Below are positions 45,364 to 57,800 of a stretch of DNA of 64,000 bases, one piece after another. The notes below the pieces were generated by a model. That model saw nothing but the letters and a program-made list of their open reading frames with translations. It was not told the origin of the DNA and did no database searches. A program made the position numbers and the translations under genes. Location of the stretch: contig NC_089275.1 in assembly GCF_963678975.1 (NCBI RefSeq), forward strand, positions 18,674,220 through 18,738,219. Reading direction: 5' to 3'. The stretch is from Dysidea avara (Eukaryota > Porifera > Demospongiae > Dictyoceratida > Dysideidae). Numbering within the stretch: position 1 is the first letter of the stretch; each line of letters begins with the position of its first letter.

Positions 45364-46866
45364 GTTATATTAGTATTAGTATTTGTGTTACAGGTAAAGA
45401 AGGCTCAAGGAGCCTGTAAAGCCTGATCTGTACAAAAAGAATTTGCAACTACATAGCAAAAACTTATATACAATAATAGTTAACTAATTAATAATCATAC
45501 AATAAAGTAGACCAGCCACTGTCAAGAAAATTTTTAAAATCATCAAGTGTGGGTGCATTAACTATGTGATTGGGTAAACTGTTCCAGTCATTGATGGCTC
45601 GTACAGTGAAAAAAGTAGATCTCACTCTTGCGGTTGCTTGAGGTTTAAATAACTCGTAATTGTGACCCGTAGTTGTTGATGAAGTTGCAGTAGTAAACAA
45701 ATCTGATGTATCTAGACTGAAATGGCTGTGTAATAGCTGATAGAACATTATCATATCACGCGCAGTCTGCGGTATTTAAGTGATGGCAAGTTTAGAGCAG
45801 TGAGGCGATCATTATATGTGTAGTTTTGAGGATCCTGGACCAATTTTGTGGCTCTTCTCTGTATCTTCTCTATTTGTTCTTGATCTAGAATGTATTGCGG
45901 TCCCCAGATGACGTTACCATACTCTAACACTGGGCGGATATATGATTTATACAAGTTGATGAATGCAGCATGGTCGAAATTCTGAAAAGTCTTGTGAATA
46001 ACTGCTAGTAGTCTGTTAGATTTCTTGGCAACTGTGGTGGTATGATCGTGAAACTTTAACTGATTGTCAATCATTATTCCCAAGTCCCTTACAACATCAC
46101 AAGATGTAATAGTAGTGCCATCAATTACATATTCACCAAATCCGTGAGGTTTACCTAAGTGTAACCAATTACACTTACTAATGTTGAACTTCAGTTGCCA
46201 TTTCTTAGACCATGCAAAAAGCAAATTTATATCTTGTTGAAGTTGGCAAAAGTCGTCCACAGTCCTGGACATCTTGACGTCATCTGCAAATTGAAAAATG
46301 GGACTATTAACTATTAAGGGCATGTCGCTGACATATATATTAAACAAAATAGAGCCCAAAACAGAACCTTGAGGCACTCCACTACTGACACTTGACCAAT
46401 CTGATGCATGACTGTTCAGTACAACTTTCTGCTTCCTTCCCACAAGAAAATTCTTCACCCACGCTAGCAGTTTGCCAGATATGCCACACCCTTGCAACTT
46501 GGAAATTAAACGGTTGTGTGGGATGGAATCAAATGCCTTAGCAAAATCAAAATACAAGATATCAACAGAATGGCCATCGTCAAGCGCTTTGGTCCAATCG
46601 TTCATGGCCAATAACAGTTGAGTTGAACAGGATCTTCCAGGAGTAAAACCATGCTGATGAGGAAGCATCACATTGTTAGTCATCAAAAGTTCTTGGATGT
46701 TGTCTTTAATGATGGATTCCAAGATTCTACAAATAGGCAAGGTCAAACTAACAGGACGATAATTGCTAACATTAGAGCGATCTCCCTTCTTATGTACTGG
46801 AGTTATTAGAACTTCCTTCCAGTGCTTGGGTAGTACTGAACACTCCAAGGACTTATTAAATAATGT
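45364..46866 (-). mobile_element. 5'-truncated LINE with reverse transcriptase (CR1/Jockey-like)
   Basis: Two frames of one pseudogene. 45751-46848 encodes most of a non-LTR reverse transcriptase: LITPVHKKGDRSNVSNYRPVS, DFAKAFDSIPH, SGVPQGSVLG and the catalytic QFADDVKM. 45488-45754 carries the C-terminus (LFTTATSSTTTGHNYEL...FFTVRAINDWNSLPNHIV) after a frameshift near 45752. The 5' end is cut at about 46866, so the endonuclease is missing. The 3' end (left side) carries AATACTAATACTAATA, a short tandem tail typical of such LINEs. Not functional. Confidence 0.9.
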
Positions 46867-46984
46867 GCAGCCTCAGTTTGAGTTGACGATAAATGCACAT
46901 ACATTACACTTACACTAACTAAGGTACATATGTATTACTTAATAAAGAAATAATGTTGCTACTATATGATGTTAATTTGCTGAG

Positions 46985-47710
46985 AAAAGGAATGATTTCA
47001 ACTGCTGTTTAAGGATAGATAATGATGGTTGTTGGATAAGTTCTTGAGGTAGTGAGTTCCATAGCCTGATTGATCTTGGAAAAAAAGGAATTGCTGTATT
47101 GGGTTGTTCGAGCATAGATCTGACGGAATATTTGATTGTAACCTCTGGTGGATGGGTTAACAGGAATAAGATCAGTAGAAGTTATTAACAATCTTATGGA
47201 ACAGGATGATACTAGAAACTTCTCTTCTACATTCAAGACTGGGGATGTTAAGATCCAAAAGCAAGTTAGTTACACTACTGAAGCGGGAATAGTCACCTGT
47301 TATAAATCTTGCACACTGTCTTTGCACTCATTTAGGGTATGAGGCAGAACCCCAGTGAAAATGTCAGGCAAACTAAAGCTTTACCTGACATTGATAGCTA
47401 CACTGCTGCTTCACACAATTTGGCATTCAGGGAATTTAATACATCGACAGATTTACTTAAGCTTAGTATGTGTAATGGTACACTCATTATTGTGTTTACA
47501 ATTTACTTGTACACTAAAAACCCTATAATCAACCTTGCACTACTTCCTTGCATTTTAATCTGACATTTTGTCAGGCAGGTTCCATTGCGGTCGGCCGTGC
47601 ATGCATGATATTTACCTGACAAATGGCCTATGTCAGGCAGTAATAATTGACTCTGCATAGTAAGAGGTAACCAGACTGGGTTGGCATACTCTATTAATGG
47701 ATGTACCATG
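46985..47710 (-). mobile_element. Second LINE fragment, C-terminal region, interrupted
   Basis: Minus-strand pieces read HPLIEYANPVWLP near 47690 and then, across an insertion at about 47338-47655, FITGDYSRFSSVTNLL...PPEVTIKYSVR-like text and SIRLWNSLPQELIQQ near 47040-47330. This is the end of a LINE polyprotein with stops and shifts. The inserted segment has inverted CTGACATTTTGTCAGG-type blocks and is probably a MITE. Confidence 0.7.
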
Positions 47711-48439
47711 GTGTTATAACATTACTAGCATCTACAGCACTATCACATGCATGGGCACACTTAGCCAGCTAAGGATATTTTGCAAATGAAATGCACTTGG
47801 TCATGTGTGTGCCATTCTTTAGGTCGATTATTATTAAGTAGTTCAGCTACTCATGTCCGTCACTTATAACTCTTGATCAATGTAGTCCACTTAGAAAGCA
47901 GTATGATTTAGAAATATGTATATAAAACTACATCAAAACATTTAGCCCTGAAAAATATGAAATGGCTTTAGCTTCTGGGGGCTGTGCCCCCTGACCCTTA
48001 TGCCTACTGCCTTGGCGTCCCTCCCCCTCCCCCCCCCCCCCCCCCCTGCCAAACCCTGGATCCGCTCCTGAGGACTGCAATTCAGTACAACAGACTGTCA
48101 ATCCACTAATTGCACCAGATAGCTATGGATCTACCAGCATGCAAGCACTTGATTCAGTGTTAGACATCATACAGCTGATTTGTGTTAGCTATAATGATTT
48201 TTTAATATTAAGGAATGATTGAGCAGTCACAGTAACAGAGTCGCATGTCTTGCTATATGGTGTCCATGATCCAACTGTTTTCATCGCTTAATACAACTTT
48301 CATCTCGGTGGAGAACTGCACATAGTTACTATATTCAGTTGAAATCTCAATGATAAATGCACATGTATGTGCAATAGGGCGATGAGTGTAATTCTAATCT
48401 GGATCTTCCTTAAAATTGTAGGACACACACTGCATTCAG
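47711..48439. other. Intergenic, with an 18-C homopolymer
   Basis: No gene seen. 48029-48046 is an uninterrupted run of 18 C, preceded by CCTCCCCCT. 47960-48000 resembles the CAGCCCCC tail found in 5-bp-duplication MITEs. Confidence 0.5.
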
Positions 48440-50375
48440 TAACAAATCGATTGATTGATTGATTTTGATTTGATTTTTTGTTTAAACTCATGACGTTCGG
48501 CATAGCCGTTCTTCCACGTCAGAGTACGCTGAGACATATACAAATACAAAAGTAGCTACAAAACTGAAAAACATACAAGACATGACACATACAAAGCAAT
48601 ACATTTAAATAATACACAGATTAATTATTATTAGTCATACAGTGGGTCTTCATTAAAGTGACAAATTCTCCATGCTTGTGGGGCACTTCAAATGGTAGCT
48701 TATTCCACCAGCAAGTGGCACGATGTCGAAAATATTGCTGTGTTCTAGCCAGATGATGGTAAGTGCTGTTAGCAAAATAGGCCTTACACCAAGTGTTATA
48801 GGTGTGAGAGTGACCAAATGTTATTGGAGGTGACTAAAACAGTGATGATGAAATGCTGCCAAGCTACAGATCTCAATTTCTTCTGATATGTTAGGCCAAC
48901 CTAGCTGTTCACGTGGTACAGACACATGATCAAACTTCTTAAGGGAGAAGACTACCCTCACCGCCCTATTCTGTATACGCTGTAAGCAGCCAACTTGGTG
49001 ATTCAGAAGAGGGGTCCCCACACTGGTAGAGCATACATGATGCACGATGAAATGAGGGACTCCAGGGGTGGATCCAGGACCTGGAAAGGGGAGGGGCACA
49101 AGCAGGCAAGTTGTAGGTGGTTAGGGAGAGCCAGATCCTCTTGTTAGTTGCTGCATTTTTGAAGCAGCAACTAATACATCCCTTAGTAGTGTCTCACTTT
49201 TGATTTTTACCATTTTGGTCTTTTTAGATGGTTGTGAAGTCTTTAAAACTGTTTAAAAGGCTCTGAATGTCTTAAACAACACAACAATTATTTTTAGAGG
49301 CGCTTAGTATGCACGGAAGTGCTAGGTGATAATTTCATAGTTAGTTTGACTTTGGTTCGCTTTAGTTTCTGGTAAATTCGTAATGAATGCTAGTAAATGT
49401 GTATATTTTCGTGAATTTTATAAGCTGATCTTGGCTTGGCATAAAATTTAGTATTTTAATCAGAAGTATGGCTCCTCCACAAGGTGAGCTAATAATTGAA
49501 TTGAATTGAGGGGGGGGGATTTGCCCCAAATGCCTCATCCTGGATCCGCCATTGGACTCCATTAGCAACTTAAGAAGGGAAACAGGTAGATGTTTGTGAC
49601 TGCATCCAATGAGATATAAATAGTAAGAGCACTTGCGACACACTTCAGACACCTGAGCATTCCACTGAAGACAACAATCAAAAATTATTCCTAAATAGCA
49701 TTGCTGAGTGACAGCTGTAAGAGGTTGGTCATCAATCATAATAGCTAGGAGGATATTCTGACTTTCTTTTGCTGTGCTTGGAAGAGAACCACATCACACT
49801 TGATTTGTTAACATTAAGCCGCATCTTACTCTGAAAGATCCACTTAGAAATCAGCTCAAGGTTGTGCAATAACTTCTTCTCAACTTCTTCACAAGTATCT
49901 CCAGAACAAATTAGAGTTGTGTCATCAGCAAACTGCAAGAGGTTACCATGGTGCACCAGGGAGGGCATATCATTGACATATACTAGGAATAAAAGTGGCC
50001 CTAAGGCACTTCCCTGTGGTATACCTCCACAAACAGAAATCCATGGTGAAAAAGAACCCTCGGATTTTACTGTGACTCTCCTGCAAACGGTTGGTCACTG
50101 AAGTAATCGAAGGAAACGACCAACATCTTCAGTGGATGAGTTCAATCAACTGCTTTAGTTTAAATACTCAAAAACTTTCTTTTCTCGTGGATTCAACAGA
50201 ACAGGCTCTTCAATAAGGTTCAAGACTTGACTAGGTGATGCTACACTTATTGTCGTACACAAAGAATTCAAAGTGGTATTAAACACACAAGGCGATGCCA
50301 GCACTACTGAGGTGTGGGTGAGCCAACAAATAGAGTTCTTAAATGGAGCCCGAGATAAGGCATAAAAAGGGCTCA
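48440..50375 (-). mobile_element. Third LINE fragment, split by a MITE
   Basis: Decayed reverse transcriptase on the minus strand. GGIPQGSALGPLLFLVYVND (about 49965-50035) leads into QFADDTTLICSGD (about 49900), then QQCYLGIIFDCCLQWN (49690) and, beyond the MITE at 49063-49554, NHQVGCLQRIQNRAVRVV (48950-49000). The 3' end carries ATTGATTGATTGATT-type tandem repeats near 48450-48480. The 5' part beyond 50100 is frame-shifted. The reading frame is continuous once the MITE is set aside. Confidence 0.85.
49063..49554. mobile_element. MITE inserted in the LINE; 5-bp target duplication
   Basis: 492 bp; ends CAGGGGTGGATCCAGG and, reverse complemented, CAATGGCGGATCCAGG; duplication GACTC at 49058-49062 and 49555-49559. 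The LINE frame on either side rejoins without shift, which independently fixes the borders. No transposase. Confidence 0.85.
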
Positions 50376-50794
50376 AGATAAACCCTTAAATCAGGCCCAA
50401 GATAAGCCGCCTAAATAGGGCCCGAGATAGCTTAAATAGGGCCCGAGATAAGGCTTAAATAGGGCCAGAGATAAGCTTGCAGCTCTTAAGTCTAGCCGGA
50501 TTGTCTTAAATCGAGCCGGATTTGCTTAAAAAGGGCCCGATTTAACAGCCTATTTTTGTTACAGATGGCGTGCCATAAATCCGAGATAAGACATAAATAG
50601 GGCCCAAGATAACTTAAATAGGGCCCGAGATAAGACGCTTAGCTAAATAGGGCCCGAGATAGCTTAAATAGGGCCCGAGATAAGGCTTAAATAGGGCCCG
50701 AGTTAAGTCTAGCCGGATTGTCTTAAATCGAGCCGGATTTGCTTAAAAAGGGCCCGATTTAACAGCCTATTTTTGTTACAGATGGCGTGCCATA
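50345..50794 (+). repeat. GGGCCC-rich repeat family D, copies 2 and 3 in tandem
   Basis: Two consecutive copies (to about 50574, then to 50794), each made of several CTTAAATAGGGCCCGAGATAAGG units and ending TTTTTGTTACAGATGGCGTG followed by CCATA. Inverted relative to 44845-45060. The last copy directly abuts the left arm of the IS3-like unit. Confidence 0.85.
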
Positions 50795-51160
50795 CGCCCG
50801 CCCCTTCGCATAAAGTAAGGGTCTGGTGAAATACAGATACTAAATCATTTCTAGCGCCCAGATTCGGCGCTAGCCAATTAGTGCATGCCAATGACGTTCA
50901 CACAGAAATCGCCTTGGCATACGGTGGCCCGTTCCGGTCTACTTCTGGGAAATTTCCCAGAAATTTCTTTCATTTCTGGGAAATTTCCGAGAAATTTCTT
51001 CACTTTTTCTAAAGTTTCTCACCTTCTTCTCAATTTTTTCTCTATTCTTGAAACTTTCCCTAAATTTCTTTAGTACTTCTCGATCTTTTCTCGTTTCTCA
51101 AAAATTTCCATAGAATTTCTTTTTGAAATACGACGTCATTAGACGTCATGTGCACGTGAT
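50795..51160 (+). repeat. Left inverted arm of the IS3-like unit
   Basis: Inverted copy of 58470-58872. Shares AAAGTAAGGGTCTGGTGAAA, the GGTGGCCCGTT box and a long run of imperfect GAAATTTCY repeats to TTCCATAGAATTTCTTT, then CATGTGCACGTGAT. The middle (about 50835-50920) is diverged. It ends about 40 bp before the integrase ATG and so should include its promoter. Confidence 0.9.
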
Positions 51161-51198
51161 ATTTGTTATTATGGGATGGTGTCAAGCACGGCACTATC

Positions 51199-54100
51199 AT
51201 GGCCATTCCTGCTTTGTATACAGTGGGTGAGGAAGATTTAATATTACGTTATTTCAAAGACGATTATACATATGAGGACATTTGCAAGTTTTTACACTTA
51301 CGGCACGGTATAAACTTAACAATAGATCAACTGAGGAAGCGACTGAAGAGGATGGGCTTGCGAAGAAGAGACAAAAACGGTCAAACTTCCTTTGAAGAAG
51401 TCGAAGCGGCTATTAAAGTAAGTTGTATATCTATGAAAGTAGTTCATTCGCATACTCCCTTCTCCACAGCTGTTTAGTCTATAGCCTATCTGTAGGTCCC
51501 TAGTGGGAGATATACTTTTTTGCACCTATTAAATCCCCAACTACCATGGTCCACAGATGTGGGCTGAGATTGCGGATGGTGCAGGGAATCTGTAATTTTC
51601 AGCTCCTTACTTATAGGAGAAGTATAGGCATTCAAGTAAAGCACAGGAAAATAGCTAGTGGGACAGTCACAGGAAGGGATGTGCAATCTTGTGGTGTTGA
51701 TCTATGAATTCCAAGTTGCGAGTCGATATGCGTGAGTGGCCCCTTACATGAATACATGCAGTATCTTAGTATCCAAACGTTCAAGGGACCCACATCTTTG
51801 CCTCAGTTAATAGCAATCAATTCCCCCCTACCCCAGCCTGTATCTGTGGTAGTCAGAAATTACACTGAATGGTATATTGTAGCCTATAAAGCAAATAGTA
51901 TTCAAGAGGTAACACACAAGCACTTGCTGTAGGCTGGCAGATCTGTAACAACGGTGCGAGGACACTGGTAAAATGTTCTCCACACATCTTGTACTGGAAA
52001 AGTATCTTATTCACAGGTCAAGAATTATAAAATTGTCAGTGTTGAAGAGTCGGTATCATAGTACTACAATACAACCTGCTGCATAGCTATGAGAGCTATT
52101 CTATTAAAGAATTTCTGTTGTTTATGAATTTCTGCCTATCCTATTATGAGTTGTGAGAGGATGCTTTCATTGTATGTTGCAGGCTTTGTGTAGCTTAAAG
52201 AAGGGTGAGAAGCAATTGCTGGTTCCAAATTCCATGCTACATGGATCCAACATTGGGACAATTGTTTACATTCATTCTACGGTCTTTCAAAATAAATGTG
52301 ACTATCATTACTGCAATACTGTATTCATAGAAAGAAAGAGAGGTGTCAGGGAACTGCATTGGTTACCGCATATTGCACAAGAGGCTGAAAGAGAAACATA
52401 GTTTGCGTGTTGGAAGGTGAGTCAGTTGGTCCTTTATTTAGTCGGTAAGCAACATTTTGCTACAGAAATGTTGTGATGATGTTGTCAGCTTTGGATAACC
52501 CAGAAGGCGCTGCAGCTAGGAAAGGAAAAAAAACTGAAGAGAAGGATATATCACAGCAAGGTGTATTCATTTCACCAGATAATGCTTTATTGTACTTTGC
52601 GTCCACTTTTCTGGTGAACTGTAGGGGCCAGACTATATATGGCATTGTGACGGATATGATAAATTAAAGCCGTATGGTTTTGCCATACATGGCTGCATTG
52701 ACGGGTAAGCAATATTAAAAACAAGCGCATAATCCTTATCTAACCTTTTAACAGCTACTCACGTAGAATCCTTTGGCTTCATGTATCCCCCTCAAATAAT
52801 GATCCATACATTATTGCAGGGTACTATTTAAATTGTGTAGAAAAATTAGCAGGTTAGTTGAAAACATGAGATAAATATAGTATACATACAACCAAGCATT
52901 AATCCTCTAACTCTTGATATTACTTGTTCAACTTTTTTGCTGAATGACTTAAGCATTTTTACACTTTAATATTTTAGGATTGCTTTACTTTAATTGTCTA
53001 CTGATGTGTTCTAAGGATGAAAATTTTGTGAAAACATCAACTTGCAATCCATATAACGACATTGCGTTTGAGTATATAGTACCATAAGATAGTTGCCTTT
53101 TGGGCATTGGAATAAGTGAATAGGTGCTGCCCTCAAAAATGGCAGAGGGTGCAGTTGCCCACCCTCATCCTTCCTAATTCTCAGCTCCTGCAGGATGGCA
53201 TTTTGATCCTCGGATATACAGTATATGTAAACATATAAGGCCAAGACATAATATCCAAATGTACTATAATAACGTACATTTTTAGATTTGATAAAAAAAA
53301 GGCTTACATTTGAATATAGTGGCTGTAGCTATACTGTGTCAGTGAACATGCCTCACGGTGACAATAATTATGTATCTGTAGTGTTAGAAAGGTAATCCTA
53401 CAGTAATAGAGAAGAGAACAAACAATAGTTATTCTATAATGTGTTTCTGTATGCCATACCTTTTGTCTATTGTTTCCATTTTTAGTGTACATTGTGGTGA
53501 AACACATTGCAGCTATTGTAATAAGTACGTACTCTTTTTTTGATGCACTGAGGTCTATGAGCTGCTTTGTACTGATAGCACCGGCTACCCTTGAATATCC
53601 TCATTAGTTTTTTATACTATATTATAGGCTAATTACAGCTGCAGTGTTTAATTAATCAATTGAATGTGGTATGTTTTAAGGCATATGATAGCTAAACATA
53701 TAAATTAAAACTGATGTGTTTATTACTGTAGGGTGCCCTACAATTTTAAGAACGGACAGAGGAACTGAGAATACAAATACAGTGGATCCTCACTAATCCG
53801 AACTCCAGTAATCCAAACGCTCGATAGTCCGAACAGTACAAATGACTGTTTTATTAGAGTATTTGCAAACAAATGTATGTTCTATTAGAGTAATTGAATT
53901 AGGTTCTGTATATAATCAATGGGTTCACTAATCCAAACAAATTCACTAATCTGAACAGACTTTTGTCAACTTGAGAACAGAACTGTTCGGATTAGTGAGG
54001 ATTCACTGTATAGCATTTTTGCAGCCATTTTTGCGAGATCAACATGACGATCCCTTTGCAAAGGAGAAAAGCTTCATGTATGGCCGATCTACTTCCAATC

Positions 54101-54835
54101 AAGTTTGTTTACCTTGTATTTTATTATTTGTTTGTTTTAATCGTGCACAAACTAGCGTATTGAGGCTTGGTGGGGACAGCTCCGCAAGAATGCTGCGCAA
54201 TGGTGGATGGATTATTTTAAGGTGTGTGAAATTAGTGTTTCACATGTGATAAGTGCAAAATTGCTATGATTACAGGCTTTGAGAGAAACTGGTGAACTGG
54301 ATGACAGCAGTGAATATCATATGTAAGTAAAAGAGTGTTGAGACAATGTATATTGGCTGGATTATAGTTTGGCTAACACAGCTATAGAATTTGTCAAAAT
54401 ACACATACTTCTCACCAATTAAACAATGGATTTTGTCTGTAGTGACTGCCTTCGATACTGTTTTATGGACTTGATACAAGCTGAATTGGATTACGTGGCA
54501 CATGAATGGAACATTCATAGAATACGACCAAGTAATTATAATCCTGGTGGTATACCAGATAAGCTGTATTTTCTTCCTGAAGATGAAGGTATGATAAACT
54601 TAAATTTGAATAAAATGTTATGCAATTATTAGGGACACGATCATATAGACACACCGTGAGTAGTGATGATGTAGAATCTGCACGTGAATGGAGTGTCACT
54701 AAGCCCTGCTCTGTACCAAAGGAGTTCACTGATTTAGCTGAACATGTAATGAGTGAAGATAATATTTCAAAGCCTACAAATGCCGATGAAGCTATAGTAT
54801 TGTACAAACATTTAAAAAGTGTCTTGAGTTGTTAA
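51199..54835 (+). pseudogene. DDE integrase/transposase of the IS3-like group, interrupted
   Basis: Exons 51199-51417, 52331-52416, 52466-52562, 52625-52704, 52755-52852, 53732-53779 with 54011-54102 (one exon split by a MITE), 54156-54221, 54276-54322, 54443-54588, 54633-54835; about 393 codons. The N-terminus has two helix-turn-helix-like segments (DDYTYEDICKFLHLRHG...RLKRMGLRRR; GNCIGYRILHKRL). The catalytic core shows Asp in WHCDGYDKLKPYGFAIHGCI, Asp in ILRTDRGTEN and Glu in QRIEAWWGQLR, so DDE is complete. The C-terminal domain has ELDYVAHEWNIHRIRPS. Exon 6 is broken by a pogo-like MITE that puts a TAA in frame at once. The exon 3 donor (GTATTC at 52563) is weak; the stronger GTGTAT two bases earlier would shift the frame. 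Ends 4 bp from the kinase stop. Probable role: transposition of the flanking arms. Confidence 0.85.
53780..54008. mobile_element. Pogo/Tigger-like MITE inside the integrase exon
   Basis: 229 bp; ends CAGTGGATCCTCACTAATCC and, reverse complemented, CAGTGAATCCTCACTAATCC, flanked by TA on both sides (53778-53779, 54009-54010). Removing it with one TA restores an open frame across the exon, proving insertion into pre-existing coding DNA. It contains TGACTGTTTTATTAGAGT at 53843-53860. Confidence 0.93.
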
Positions 54836-54839
54836 ATAT

Positions 54840-57800
54840 TTATTCCCTTAGTTGTTGTATCACAGTCATCATATTGATTCTCTTTTTCTCATCATACTGC
54901 AAACAACCTTCACACACCCTTCTGATGGTTGGGTTGAGGTGTTGTACGGAAGGTAGAGTTTTAGCCACAATAAGTTGTGCCATCTCAGCATGGGTCATTA
55001 GTTTTCCCCACGCATGCTTTCTCCCGAACACTTCAGATAAGACTAAACCAAAGCTCCAAACATCAGACGCAAGGCATGTGTTTCCAAAAAAGCATTCTGG
55101 TGAAGAATAATAAGGTGTGCCTTCAGCTTTTCCAACATTTGTCATTGTACAAGCTGTTGTCTTGAGTCTGGCTAATCCCATGTCTGTTAAGTATACATGG
55201 AAAGTTCCCTTTTCAACCTGTGAACAATAATTATAATTTCTAAAAAACCATAAAATTATTTTATTCATAAATAAGTTTAAAAGTACAATATTTACTTGGT
55301 TAAACGCTGCGGCTACTATTACCTTATAGTCTCAAAAATCGATGTGGCGACTATTCAAGCTTAACCACCGTTCAATACACGTGAACGATGTTTAAGCCCT
55401 TATTTTCACAATCGATTGTGGGCCCCCCTTCAGTGCGGCAACTATTAAAGGTGCGGCGTTTAACCAAGTAAATATGGTATATTGTTTTATGTGCAGCAGA
55501 AAGTCCAAAGTAATACAAAAGTACTTGTGAAGTTCATTTGCACAATGTACAAAGCTTTTAAGGTACCATATCAGTGACATCCCATAACATTTATACCCAA
55601 TCTTTCTCTAGTAGTACTATTAAGGCACCGAAGAACTTGACAAGTACACAGACAATGCTTGCCTATATTACATCAATCTACATATGTACTTACCAATATG
55701 TTCATTGGCTTTACATCTCGATGAATAAAAGGAGGCTTTCGTCCATGCATATAAGCAAGTGCCTGTGCCACTTGATCGGTTATCGACAGTTGGTCACTTG
55801 CTGAGAGTGGTATTTTCTGTGACGATAATTACACATGTAAAGATTTCAGTCAAGTCAATAAATGTACCTCTTTGAAAAGGAGGTTGAATAAATCTCCACC
55901 ATGTACATAATTAGTCAAGATGTATATGTGATGTTCATCTCTGGAGTACCCCATGAACACAACAATGTTAGGGTGGCACAGTGAGCTGTTCAGTGTAAAC
56001 AAATGTTATAAAAGCACGTATGGAAATCATATAGCTATATAACTATTTTATCACCTTAAAACATTAATCTCACTCATGTCGACCTCATCTGATGTCAATG
56101 GAATTTGCTTTGCAGCAACAAACGTTCCATTTAGTTCGGACAGGAACACCAATCCATAACCCCCCTTCCCAAGTTTACGTCCCAGTGTAAATGATGAAAA
56201 TGGAATTAAGTGTTCATCTTCGTACATGCGTAGAGATTGAAATTGTGTTACAAAGCTGTGATATATTTACCTATTTTCTTTTCACTGCTGCGTTGTACAT
56301 CTCTCAAAGCCACCTCATCATTTGAGTCAGATGGTATTGTGGCAACAACATGAGAAGTACCTGGCTCTGGTATTGGAGTATGAACATTATCTGGCTCACT
56401 GGGAATACCGATGATCTCTTGCTATATAGATTTCCAATACACATGATTAAATATCCCATATTCAGCATATACACAAGACTGCTTACTTGTACACAGAATA
56501 TCCTAGTCTTTGATGGAAACATGCCATGCATGTGTAGATAATCTGCCAAAACCCATGGGCGGCCTTGCAAGGTGTTGGGCAACTTGCTTCCTTGCCCATC
56601 TGCCAAAAAGTATTCACGACTTGCCACACCTGCTGCGTTTTCCTTGTAACTGAAGAAGTATTTTATTCCTTCCTCAACCAATTCATCATACGTTGCTCTG
56701 GGTGCCATAGAAACCCTAACATTAGGTCCAAGTTCCTTGCAGTGTACACCACGTTGCTTTACATCATCGAACCTCATTCTACCAAGTGTAATCTAACATA
56801 ATCGAACAAACTTATTGAGTCATTTGCACACATGTGGCTAATGCCTCAAGGGGTGGATCCATACTTTCAGGGTTTCACTATTGCAACCCACACTTTTGAA
56901 GGCTCAGACCAAAAGCGGCAGAAATTTTGAGTGAATTTCAGTTTTTCTCAAGTTCAACATACAGTAAGACCAATTTGGCAACCGCCATTTGATTACATCC
57001 TGGACGGTTGCATTATTGTAGTGATGGTACAATCTATCGTATACCGTGTATCTCATGATAATCATATTGTGACAAAGCTATATTGTGATATAAAAATTTC
57101 AACTAAATACATAGTAATTGCAATAAACAAGAAACTTTCTCTGATAGAAATTTTCATCACTAGTTACAACTGCACTCAGAAACTTGTTGTTTGTATAAGT
57201 TCTCACCTGTAGACTGGCATCTAATGTTACATGTTAATTGTCGTGATAATTATCATAATCGTGATAATTTTGCTTGCAATAATCACAACATGCAATGTAA
57301 ACAATAAGCTATATCGCACATCACTAGATTTTAGTGAATGCTCTATTAGAGAATTTTGATTGTGCTTCATTGCTGATTTTTCAAAAAGGGTGCTCCATGA
57401 ACCCTCTCAAACCCCCTGGATACACCACTGATGCTTATTAGAATAGTTAGTTATACACTGACCTTAATTAAAACTGGGTTTCTCTTTTGAACACTAGCAG
57501 CACATCTTGTCTTCTTAGAGCTATTTGATCGTTCTCCTCGTTGGAGTTGCTTATATTTTTCAATAATCTCAGCTCTTTTACTGCTACCTAGTAAAATGAA
57601 AGTGCCATGTTGCTGGTGATGCCTATAAAACACTAGCTAGTCACGTTCCTCGTAAGCACCACTCGTCAATTAGAAGTTTAAAATCCCCCATTTCTAGGAA
57701 GGGGTCTGGTGAATCATCCATACCATTCTTGTTCAAAATTGTTGCATGCAAATTAAGGTTAAGGCCTTGGTGGTAAGATTATATGGTTAATGCCTTGGTG

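Noticed and set aside
52153-52401. 82-codon ORF ending RELHWLPHIAQEAERET, resembling a LINE tail
   Set aside because: The same bases in another frame and with an acceptor at 52330 form integrase exon 2 (GNCIGYRILHKRL), which fits both phase and family.
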